From positions 1 through 12,527 of the forward strand of contig JAGMCJ010000093.1 of the NCBI GenBank assembly GCA_023129265.1: a stretch of DNA of 12,527 bases, given 5' to 3'. The notes under the pieces were generated by a model. That model did not search any database, was not told the origin of the DNA, and was given only the letters and a program-made list of their open reading frames with translations. Both the position numbers and the translations under genes were made by a program. Source of the DNA: Thermoplasmata archaeon. GTDB taxonomy: Archaea; Thermoplasmatota; Thermoplasmata; RBG-16-68-12; JAGMCJ01. Each line of letters begins with the position of its first letter. The first letter of the stretch is position 1. Positions 1 to 6,411 of the stretch are shown here, one piece after another.

Positions 1-185
1 TGCTCCTGCTCTATGAACTTCCCCGCGGACATGTTCCCTATGTAGAGGGCATCGATCTGCTGGCTGGTTATGCCAGCGTCCTCGATTGCCCTCAGTCCAG
101 CCTCGATTCCGATCTCTCTGAAGGACTTGTTCCACAGCTCGCCGAACTCCGTCTCACCGATTCCGATTATGGCTACATCCCTCAT
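1..185 (-). CDS. Acetyl-CoA acetyltransferase (thiolase), N-terminal part only
   Basis: The first 61 codons of a thiolase-fold protein; the rest lies beyond the left edge. The N-terminus starts with a beta strand and turn, MRDVAIIGIGETEFGEL, followed by an amphipathic helix and an ALYIGNMSAGKF segment, as in archaeal acetoacetyl-CoA thiolases. The catalytic cysteine should lie just outside the window, so it cannot be checked. The ATG at 183-185 overlaps the TGA of the HMG-CoA synthase gene (182-184) in an ATGA junction, which implies translational coupling. The role is condensing two acetyl-CoA to acetoacetyl-CoA, the first step of the mevalonate pathway. In many archaea this pair is followed by a DUF35 (OB-fold) gene whose product bridges thiolase and synthase; that gene would be expected off the left edge. 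The family call is strong; the exact substrate rests on the operon partner. Confidence 0.9.
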   Translation of the reverse strand, partial: MRDVAIIGIGETEFGELWNKSFREIGIEAGLRAIEDAGITSQQIDALYIGNMSAGKFIEQE

Positions 186-1240
186 TTGGATCCCTCCGCC
201 AGGGTTATCTTCCCCCTGAACTTCGCGTACGTTGCATAGTCGAGGTACTTCCCGCCAGAGATCATGTTGCTTACGAGGAGGAAGGGGTCCTTTCTGAGCT
301 CGGTAATCTGCTCCGTGACGGTGATGTCGAAGGCATCCGAACCCGCACCTGAGCCGTAGGCGACTGCCAGTATCCTGTCCCCAGGCTTTGAGATGTCCAG
401 GATGGATGCGAGACCGAGAAGGACGGCCGCGGAGTACGTGTTGCCGATTATGGGAGAGAGAAGACCGGTCGTCGCCTGCTCCTTGCCGAACCCGAGCATC
501 TTTGCGGCTCTGAGCGGGAACTTCCCGTTCGGCTGATGGAAGACGACATAATCATAATCCTCGGGGGATGTCCCGGCGATCTCCATGAGATTCTTGCCGC
601 ACGTGAGCACGTGTTTGAAATAAGCGGGCTCGCCAGTGAACCTTCCGCCGTGCCTCGGGTACATCTCCCCTTCCCTTCTCCAGAAGTCGGGGGTATCTGT
701 CGTGAACGAGTACGTCTCGTTGATCCTCGCCGCTATGTCCGCGGTTCCGATGAGGAATGCGGCACCTCCCGCCGATGCGGAGTACTCCAGAGCATCGCCG
801 GGGGCACCCTGTGACGTGTCCGTCCCAATGGCCATTCCGTACTTCATCATGTTTGAGGCCACCAGACCCATGCATGTCTGTATCGCAGCCGTCCCCGCCT
901 TGCAGGCGAACTCGTAGTCCGCTGCGGTCAGGTCAGGTGCGGCCTCGATCGCCTCCGCAACTATCGTCGCCGTCGGTTTCACCGCATAGGGGTGCGATTC
1001 CGAACCCACGTAGATGGCCCCGATATCCTTCGGATTCACCTTGCACCTTCTCATGAGGTTCCTGGCCGCCTCAACGGACATCGTGATGACATCCTCATCC
1101 GGTGAGGGAACGGACTTGCTCTTCACGTTCAGTCCCCGACCGATGGCCTCCCCGTCCGTTCCCCAGACCCTTCCTATCTCGACGGGCGTTATGCGCCATC
1201 TCGGGACATAGGCTCCGTAGCTTACTATGCCAACATCCAA
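182..1240 (-). CDS. mvaS: Hydroxymethylglutaryl-CoA synthase, archaeal type
   Basis: A 352-residue thiolase-superfamily enzyme that condenses acetoacetyl-CoA with acetyl-CoA to give HMG-CoA, committing carbon to mevalonate and archaeal isoprenoid lipids. It is cytosolic. The catalytic residues are visible: Glu81 in GSESHPYAVKP, the acyl-accepting Cys113 in EFACKAGTAA, and His235 in VVFHQPNGKFP. GNTYSAA (about 266-272) is the conserved C-terminal active-site loop. Length is normal for the archaeal family. The start codon is TTG at 1238-1240. No ATG lies nearby in frame, and the archaeal family begins M-x-VGIVSYGAYxP, which matches this TTG exactly. The gene begins 4 nt after the regulator's stop and ends in a 4-nt ATGA overlap with the thiolase gene, so the three form one tight operon. 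I see no sign of decay. Confidence 0.96.
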   Translation of the reverse strand: MDVGIVSYGAYVPRWRITPVEIGRVWGTDGEAIGRGLNVKSKSVPSPDEDVITMSVEAARNLMRRCKVNPKDIGAIYVGSESHPYAVKPTATIVAEAIEAAPDLTAADYEFACKAGTAAIQTCMGLVASNMMKYGMAIGTDTSQGAPGDALEYSASAGGAAFLIGTADIAARINETYSFTTDTPDFWRREGEMYPRHGGRFTGEPAYFKHVLTCGKNLMEIAGTSPEDYDYVVFHQPNGKFPLRAAKMLGFGKEQATTGLLSPIIGNTYSAAVLLGLASILDISKPGDRILAVAYGSGAGSDAFDITVTEQITELRKDPFLLVSNMISGGKYLDYATYAKFRGKITLAEGSK

Positions 1241-1244
1241 GTCA

Positions 1245-1922
1245 TCACAACCTTGACAGTCTTTCCACGAGTTTCGGTACTTCGAGCTCCGTCCTCACGA
1301 GGCAGACCTTCTCGAGCTCCGCGAGCTTCACTGCTAGCGGGTCGACCCTCTCGGGTCTGACATAGACGACCATTGCTGGCCTGAGCGGGTGCGCTCTGAT
1401 CGCCACCATGGGGGACCTTCCGAACTTCACGCCAACGAAGATGAGCGCCCTCTGGCTGCTCCATCCGTATATCTTGTGATAGTCGGCCGAGGTCATCCCT
1501 GTTATCACCTTCAGGCTGTCGAGGATCGTGTAGCCGTTGACATTGTTGGCGGGGGGGACATTCTCTGCCACGCTGACGCCGTCGATCTCCTTCACGAAGA
1601 TGTCAGCGGGGATTCCCACCGGAAACTCCTTGATGTCCAGTATGCCTTCGTTTTCGTCGCCCTCGTACTCCTTCGAGAACTTCCCGCCAGAGAGCTCATC
1701 GAGCCTCATCAGGGCATCCACGATTCGTCTGACCGTCTTGATCCCCGGGGAAGGTCTCCTCCCCGACTCGTAGTCGCTGATCACGGAGGGGGAGACGTTC
1801 ATCTCCCTAGACAGCTTGTATTGGGAGATCCCGATCTCTTCCCGCCATTTCCGCATCGTCTTGCCTGGCTCATCACTCAGTGTTACATCGGCAGCGACGC
1901 GTTCGCGCAGCCTACTCCTCAT
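1245..1922 (-). CDS. XRE-type helix-turn-helix regulator leading the mevalonate operon
   Basis: About 225 residues from ATG 1922; a TTG two codons upstream (1928) is a possible alternative start. Residues about 22-75 are a lambda-repressor-like helix-turn-helix: MRKWREEIGISQYKLSREM, then the recognition segment VSPSVISDYESGRRPSP. Residues about 95-225 form a separate mixed alpha/beta domain with conserved-looking stretches (GYTILDSLKVITGMTSADY, YGWSSQRALIFVGVKFG) that I cannot name; it may be a ligand sensor or dimerisation unit. This layout resembles the archaeal predicted regulators of COG1709. The gene lies 4 nt upstream of HMG-CoA synthase and shares its promoter, so control of its own operon is the natural guess. 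The ATG start is preferred because the TATA box at 1946-1954 places transcription initiation at about 1923, giving a leaderless message. A run of seven G at 1551-1557 lies inside the coding region; the frame stays open. Confidence 0.88.
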   Translation of the reverse strand: MRSRLRERVAADVTLSDEPGKTMRKWREEIGISQYKLSREMNVSPSVISDYESGRRPSPGIKTVRRIVDALMRLDELSGGKFSKEYEGDENEGILDIKEFPVGIPADIFVKEIDGVSVAENVPPANNVNGYTILDSLKVITGMTSADYHKIYGWSSQRALIFVGVKFGRSPMVAIRAHPLRPAMVVYVRPERVDPLAVKLAELEKVCLVRTELEVPKLVERLSRL

Positions 1923-1945
1923 TGGCAACCGTGTAGAGCGTCTCC

Positions 1946-1954
1946 CTATATAAG
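1946..1954 (-). promoter_or_regulatory. TATA box of the regulator–HMG-CoA synthase–thiolase operon
   Basis: Read on the minus strand the site is CTTATATAG, preceded by CAAT. Its centre lies about 26 nt from position 1923-1924, next to ATG 1922, so the transcript is probably leaderless. The same motif with one base changed (CTTATTTAG) lies ahead of the carboxypeptidase gene. Assigned from sequence only. Confidence 0.7.
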
Positions 1955-2007
1955 ATTGTCGAAATTCACATCGGCAATCAACGAATCCGCTCGCCCGCCA
2001 AGAAAGA

Positions 2008-2015
2008 CTAAAATG
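2008..2015 (+). promoter_or_regulatory. TATA-like promoter element of tRNA-Pro
   Basis: CTAAAATG follows a purine-rich AAGAAAGA stretch that could serve as the BRE. It lies about 27 nt ahead of the mature tRNA 5' end at 2039, the usual archaeal spacing. The element is weaker than the tRNA-Glu promoter. Confidence 0.5.
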
Positions 2016-2038
2016 CAGGAACGGATTATGGATGAAGA

Positions 2039-2111
2039 GGGCCCGTGGGGTAGCTTGGTATCCTTCTAGGTTCGGGATCTAGAGACTCCAGTTCAAATCT
2101 GGGCGGGCCCA
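2039..2111 (+). tRNA. tRNA-Pro (anticodon CGG)
   Basis: A full cloverleaf can be drawn. The acceptor stem GGGCCCG (2039-2045) pairs with CGGGCCC (2104-2110), with discriminator A at 2111. The D-arm is GGG with D-loop TAGCTTGGTA. The anticodon stem CTAGG/TCTAG encloses loop TTCGGGA with anticodon CGG at 2073-2075. The variable loop is AGAC, and the T-arm TCCAG/CTGGG has loop TTCAAAT. No intron is present and CCA is not encoded. It would decode CCG. It stands alone between the divergent mevalonate operon and the end of the carboxypeptidase gene. Confidence 0.96.
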
Positions 2112-2112
2112 C

Positions 2113-2124
2113 TTGTCTTTTCTT
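2113..2124 (+). terminator. T-rich terminator after tRNA-Pro
   Basis: TTGTCTTTTCTT begins two bases after the discriminator base. Archaeal RNA polymerase commonly terminates at such T-rich tracts. It would work only for plus-strand transcripts; the reverse complement is A-rich, so it offers no stop for the carboxypeptidase transcript coming the other way. Confidence 0.45.
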
Positions 2125-2138
2125 ACAGGTCATCGGTC

Positions 2139-4895
2139 CTATGGGTCGACGACCCAGTCGATGTCCTCCGAAACAAGAATCCAGTAACCGGAACCCGTCC
2201 TGAAGTAGTCGGAGGGCGTCATCTTCTTCAGATGGAACGGGGGAGTGGTATCGTACGCCTGGACCTCGATCACGGACAGACCAGCAAGTGCATCGGAGGG
2301 CCTCCTGTCCGTCAGAGACGGATATCCCACGAAATTCCAGCCCTTGAACAGGCGGACTGTCGTGGCCGGGGCGACGAGGCCTGGTATATCCAAGTCCACG
2401 TCCTCCGTGGCCTCGATCCACAGGGCCATCGTTTCGTTCGCCTCTGTGAGGTCGGAGTAGGTTTTCCATGTCCTGTACTCCATCCACGGGTCGTCGCTGA
2501 AGTTCGAGCGGTAGTACCGCACGGACGCATACTTCCCCGATATGGATGAGAGAATGGCGGTCAGGTCCTTCGAGGGAGGTATCAGAGGAAGGGATACGAG
2601 GTTCCACCCTTCCCTCAGAGGAATGCGGTACCTCGATGGGTCAATCTCGACGACAACATATGCTTCGTCGTTGTCAGGGTTCTCGTCTCCGACGAGCAGT
2701 GTCTGGGCGACGATCTTGAATGTCCCGCCCTCTATGAACTTGTATCTCCAGTCCACGGCCTCGCTCTGACCCGGCTCCAAGAACGTTGCCATGATTTTCT
2801 GCTCGGGACCGTACACTAAGGATTCCTGAGGGTAATCGGCCATCACGACAATGTCATCGATGAACCATCCCGTATCCCAGAGCCACATGTCTGAGGAGAA
2901 TCTGAACCTCACGTGAACGTCTCTCCTATCGATGAAGTCTGAGATGTCAAAGCTGAACTTCTGGAATCCCGATGAGACGGGTCCGCTGTAGCTGGCAAGG
3001 ACCTTCCACTCATCTCCAGAGCCCACGTCGATGCTGGCGAAGTCGTAATGATCCTCAGTGCTGAGCTTCTGGTAGAGGTGCAGGTGGGCGCTCGTTGCGC
3101 CTTCGAGGTTGAACGGCGGAGACCTCAGTATCTGGTATGCTCTGTTGGGGTACATTCCATTTCCGTCGTTCCCCATCCACCAGCTGTAGGTTCCGTTGTG
3201 CGACTGCGTCGTGACTCTGTGCCACTCATGGATCGAACTGGTCCCGTCGTAGTCTATCACCGTCCACGAGGGGTTTGAGATCTCGACTCCTTCTTGCAGC
3301 ATGATCTGTGGGACGGATGCTCCGAGTCTCCTTATCTCCATAGACGTTTGGATTGTGAACTCAGGGGACTCCCCGAAGTTGTCTGTCGTGGAGTAGAAAG
3401 AGTAGTTCCCCATGGGATATGTCTCCCGGTGCTCGAAATACCCTATTCCGCTCATACCGATATCATGGGTGTACGGGACATAGACCTCGAATCTCAAGGA
3501 GTCCGACACTCCAGGGTAGAGTGTGGACGTTCCGTTGACCCAGATGGAGTGCTCTCCCGATGTGGCGAAAGATGGAACCTGAACGGTCAGCGTGACCTGC
3601 GTTTCCTGACCGGAGGCAAGGGCCGGTGAGTTCTCGTCGAGCGATATGGTCCAACCAGGAAGGGAGGAATGTGTCAGAGAATACAGATCGGAGTCCTTGC
3701 CATCGTTGAGAACGGTGATGTTGAAGGAGCCCGTCTCGTTCCTGGGAATGGTTATTCTCTCGACCTCTGCCGACAGGGACATATGGTTCATGACCTGGAA
3801 CGGCTTGTCGGCTATCTCTAGAAGGAAGAGCGCCGCGCCGAGGTTGTCCTCGCAGACGGGGAGTATCTTGTCCTCCCTCGGATGGAAGCCGTTGTATGGA
3901 AACGACACTGCTGGACCCGCGTCGTTCCGGTGCGGGTAGAGTTCGAACGTGAAGGAGTAGATTCCCATCTCGCCGTACAGCCAGTCATCATCGGACCCGG
4001 ACGTCAGGTAGAGGTCGCTGGCCTTCTGTGGCGTGTACCCGGGATAGCTTGAACCTGCCTTGTTCGTGATCCTGTTCGACATCTCCGTGGCGAGCGTGGA
4101 GAGGATGTGGTCGTCCTCGGTGACGTCCTCCGTGTTGCCCCATGGATAGAGAATCAGCTGGGAGTAGGTGTGATATGATATCGCGAAGACGAAGTCGTGC
4201 TGCTTGACGAAGTCCCTTATGGCGCTCGTCTCGAGCTCGGAGAATGGCTCCGATCCCCTGTAGGTGAGCCAACTCGTCTGGTCACTGGCTCCCGCGCCTC
4301 CCCACATCCAGCCGTAGTTCCTGTTGAGGTCGGTCCCATACGTGCCGTCTCCGTTGGGGGAACGGTTCTTCCTCCAGTTCCTGTAGGATGTGGGATCGTC
4401 TCCACCATCGTAGGTCCGCCCGTCCGGGTTCACGTTGGGGATTATCCAAAGCTGTCTCCCGTTGACCATGTCCGTGATCGTCATGTTGACTCCGTAGCCG
4501 TCCGTCAGGACCTCGATGACGTAGAGGCAGAACTCCAACGTCAACCACTCCCTCGCATGATGCATGCAGTTGAAGTAGACCTCTGGTTCGTCCTCCTCGA
4601 TCTGTGGATTGTCGGATATCTTCATCGCCCAGATGTCTCTTCCCTCGTACGTGCTTCCGATCGAGACGAGAGAGACTATGGAGGAGTGGTCGGCGACGAC
4701 CTGATTGAGTTCGGTGACCATTTCGTCGTAGGTGTGGTAGTCCGTCACCCCGTCCGACGGGTCCACGGGACCGGTAGATGCGGGCTCGAGTAGCGGGGAG
4801 ACGCTCTTCGCCTCCTCCTCGGGAGTGATTGCGGGCGAGCTCGAGGAGATGGACAGAAGGAGCAGTACAACAAGAATCAGATACGTTGGCTTCAT
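2139..4895 (-). CDS. Secreted M14 zinc carboxypeptidase with Ig-like, MAM-like and duplicated C-terminal modules
   Basis: Exported metallocarboxypeptidase, about 918 residues from ATG 4895. The signal peptide is MKPTYLILVVLLLLSISSSS. The catalytic domain (about 50-365) closely resembles carboxypeptidase T: zinc ligands His113 and Glu116 in HHAREW and His242 in SYHTYSQLILYPWG; substrate arginines in RNWRKNR (Arg175 aligns with Arg127 of carboxypeptidase A); LNRNYG (Asn191, Arg192); Tyr296; general base Glu318 in FTFELYP. It should remove C-terminal residues from peptides outside the cell. Beyond it lie a NEW3-like Ig domain (about 375-472), halves of a CARDB-like domain (about 477-524 and 694-752) around a MAM-like beta-sandwich (about 540-687, ending GWFIDDIVV), and two repeats opening at GWN 763 and 853. 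No C-terminal membrane anchor is visible. An upstream in-frame GTG (4928) would add 11 residues, but it overlaps no start signal and lies on the promoter side, so I reject it. The dph6 gene is just upstream but functionally unrelated. Confidence 0.92.
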   Translation of the reverse strand: MKPTYLILVVLLLLSISSSSPAITPEEEAKSVSPLLEPASTGPVDPSDGVTDYHTYDEMVTELNQVVADHSSIVSLVSIGSTYEGRDIWAMKISDNPQIEEDEPEVYFNCMHHAREWLTLEFCLYVIEVLTDGYGVNMTITDMVNGRQLWIIPNVNPDGRTYDGGDDPTSYRNWRKNRSPNGDGTYGTDLNRNYGWMWGGAGASDQTSWLTYRGSEPFSELETSAIRDFVKQHDFVFAISYHTYSQLILYPWGNTEDVTEDDHILSTLATEMSNRITNKAGSSYPGYTPQKASDLYLTSGSDDDWLYGEMGIYSFTFELYPHRNDAGPAVSFPYNGFHPREDKILPVCEDNLGAALFLLEIADKPFQVMNHMSLSAEVERITIPRNETGSFNITVLNDGKDSDLYSLTHSSLPGWTISLDENSPALASGQETQVTLTVQVPSFATSGEHSIWVNGTSTLYPGVSDSLRFEVYVPYTHDIGMSGIGYFEHRETYPMGNYSFYSTTDNFGESPEFTIQTSMEIRRLGASVPQIMLQEGVEISNPSWTVIDYDGTSSIHEWHRVTTQSHNGTYSWWMGNDGNGMYPNRAYQILRSPPFNLEGATSAHLHLYQKLSTEDHYDFASIDVGSGDEWKVLASYSGPVSSGFQKFSFDISDFIDRRDVHVRFRFSSDMWLWDTGWFIDDIVVMADYPQESLVYGPEQKIMATFLEPGQSEAVDWRYKFIEGGTFKIVAQTLLVGDENPDNDEAYVVVEIDPSRYRIPLREGWNLVSLPLIPPSKDLTAILSSISGKYASVRYYRSNFSDDPWMEYRTWKTYSDLTEANETMALWIEATEDVDLDIPGLVAPATTVRLFKGWNFVGYPSLTDRRPSDALAGLSVIEVQAYDTTPPFHLKKMTPSDYFRTGSGYWILVSEDIDWVVDP

Positions 4896-4928
4896 GTGTG
4901 TGGCCCTGTTCTGCATATTGGCGTTCAC

Positions 4929-4937
4929 CTAAATAAG
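4929..4937 (-). promoter_or_regulatory. TATA box of the carboxypeptidase gene, over the dph6 stop codon
   Basis: On the minus strand CTTATTTAG covers the last codons and TAG stop of dph6. It places initiation at about 4907, some 12 nt before ATG 4895. The flanks match the mevalonate-operon promoter (CAATCTTATxTAGG in both). Confidence 0.55.
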
Positions 4938-5603
4938 ATTGGTCTTGTCCACGAGGGAAGCTCTCTGGACCCTGTAGATGCCTCTCATGCCGTCCCACTC
5001 GCGGGTAGCCTCCTCTATGTTCAACCTTCTCAGGAAGTTGGGGCCGTCCACAACGAGGGTCTCATACTCTCCACCCTCGCCGGAGACATTGAATCGCGTC
5101 CTCTTGCTGAGAGCGATGAGCTCGTCCAGAGCATTCCCTGACAGGGTCCTTCCGAGCCAGTCCTTGGTCAAACCCTCGGCAGAGACGCCGACGATGACGA
5201 TCTCGAAGCCCGCCCTGACCTCGTCCCGGAGGACGGCCTCCTGGGATTTCCTCCAGAGCGGGGCGAATGTCCTCAGACCAATCCTGTGGCAGATCTCGTT
5301 GACCCGTGTGTGCTGGTAGTCGGACGCGATGGCTCCCATGATGAGCCCCTCAACCGCCAGGTCTCCGAGCACATCCTCGAGAACGTCGAGCTCGTCATCC
5401 GATCCCGCGTTCCGCCTGACCAAGGGGATGTCGAGGGCCTCTGAGTGAAGCTCCGTGAGCTCGATATTCGGGAAGTGGAACATCATCGAATCCGGTTGCG
5501 GGACGATGGTGACGAGCCGCTCGACGCTCCAACCCATCTGCTGAGCCAAGTAGAGGGCATAGGTGGAATCCTTCCCGCCTGAGAACAGTGAAGCGACTTT
5601 CAT
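4929..5603 (-). CDS. dph6: Diphthine–ammonia ligase (Dph6 family ATP pyrophosphatase)
   Basis: A 224-residue N-type ATP pyrophosphatase. The PP-loop SGGKDS sits at residues 8-13, after a short beta strand (MKVASLF). GAIASDYQHTRVNEIC, PLW, and the C-terminal motif GEGGEYETLVVDGP are the hallmarks of the Dph6/MJ0570-like family. By family knowledge it catalyses the last step of diphthamide synthesis, ATP-dependent amidation of diphthine on elongation factor 2, in the cytosol. Length matches archaeal members, which lack the C-terminal RidA-like domains of the eukaryotic enzyme. ATG 5603 begins at the PP-loop strand, as expected. A TATA-like CATATC centred near 5633 would put transcription initiation very close to the ATG. 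The other diphthamide genes (dph2, dph5) are not in the window. Confidence 0.92.
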   Translation of the reverse strand: MKVASLFSGGKDSTYALYLAQQMGWSVERLVTIVPQPDSMMFHFPNIELTELHSEALDIPLVRRNAGSDDELDVLEDVLGDLAVEGLIMGAIASDYQHTRVNEICHRIGLRTFAPLWRKSQEAVLRDEVRAGFEIVIVGVSAEGLTKDWLGRTLSGNALDELIALSKRTRFNVSGEGGEYETLVVDGPNFLRRLNIEEATREWDGMRGIYRVQRASLVDKTNLI

Positions 5604-5706
5604 TCGGCATCACGTGCCATCACTTACTCCGATATGACTCTTGTGGATCGGAACGAGCGCACCCTAAGCTTTTTGTGGGTCTCAGCGATTAGCCTAGGGG
5701 GAACCG

Positions 5707-6411
5707 ATGCTTCTCGATGAGATGACCACACGGGAGTTCGCGGAGAAGGTGAAGGAGGACTCGGTGGTCATAGTCCCGATCGGGGCGGTCGAGGAGCACG
5801 GTCCACATCTACCGCTCTGCACCGATTCCATTCAGCCGGAGCACGTTGCGCTCGAGATAGGAGCGAGGATGGGAGCGTTCATCGCCCCTCCGATAAGGTA
5901 TGGGAACTGCTCCACTACGAGGAACTTCCCCGGCACGATATCCATAAGCTTCGACACCATGCGAGCCCTCGCATACGACGTGATGAGTGAGCTCGCCAGA
6001 AACGGATTTCGGAACATCGTTCTACTCTCGGGTCACGCAGGTGGTATGCACATGGCCGCCCTTCGCCTGGGTGCGAAGGATGTCGTGGACGAGAGAGATG
6101 TTCATGTGATGGTCGTGTCGGACTATGAGATACTTTACCGATCGGGCAAGGTGGAAAAAGGCGACGGTCATTCCGGGCTTCTTGAGACATCCCGCGTGCT
6201 CGCGATACGTCCCGACCTCGTGAGGCCTGAGAGGCCCAAGGGCGAGAGCAAGATGCCGCCCTTCGTGGTCCTGAGGCATCCAGAGGAGTACTGGAAGGAG
6301 GGCGTGAGCGGGGACTCATCTGGGTCGACAGCGGAGAAGGGCAAGGACTTCAACGACTTCGTCGTGGACGAGCTGTGCGGGATGATTGAGGAAATGAGGG
6401 GTTTGGAATGA
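5707..6411 (+). CDS. Creatininase-family metal-dependent amidohydrolase (possibly ArfB-like)
   Basis: A 234-residue creatininase-superfamily enzyme. The metal-binding motif PIGAVEEHGPHLPLCTD gives Glu29, His31 and Asp40 as ligands. LLSGHAGG carries His110, and HSGLLETS carries Glu160; most relatives read NGHGGN and HAGExETS, so both motifs are slightly divergent. The family opens cyclic or linear amides using two divalent metals: creatinine, formamides, or in archaea the formylamino-pyrimidine removed by ArfB in riboflavin and F420 synthesis. Sequence alone does not fix the substrate here. The ATG has a good Shine-Dalgarno run (AGGGGG, 5696-5701, 5 nt away). The TGA overlaps the rpiA start by 4 nt (ATGA), so the two are translationally coupled. 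That partner makes ArfB-like deformylase my favoured guess, but it remains a guess. Confidence 0.88.
   Translation: MLLDEMTTREFAEKVKEDSVVIVPIGAVEEHGPHLPLCTDSIQPEHVALEIGARMGAFIAPPIRYGNCSTTRNFPGTISISFDTMRALAYDVMSELARNGFRNIVLLSGHAGGMHMAALRLGAKDVVDERDVHVMVVSDYEILYRSGKVEKGDGHSGLLETSRVLAIRPDLVRPERPKGESKMPPFVVLRHPEEYWKEGVSGDSSGSTAEKGKDFNDFVVDELCGMIEEMRGLE

Noticed and set aside
1551..1557. Run of seven G in the HTH regulator gene as a frameshift or phase-variation site
   Set aside because: The frame is open on both sides and the protein reads through smoothly (NVPPANN). There is no evidence of variation from one sequence.
4197..4793. 198-codon open frame on the plus strand inside the carboxypeptidase gene
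   Set aside because: It is antisense to the zinc-binding catalytic domain, whose motifs are intact. The translation is low-complexity (rich in Val, Arg, Asp) and has no promoter or Shine-Dalgarno site.
5707..6411. True creatinine amidohydrolase or mycofactocin MftE
   Set aside because: No creatine-pathway or mycofactocin genes are adjacent, and the SGHAGG motif lacks the Glu of the creatininase NGHYEN site. Only the superfamily can be supported.
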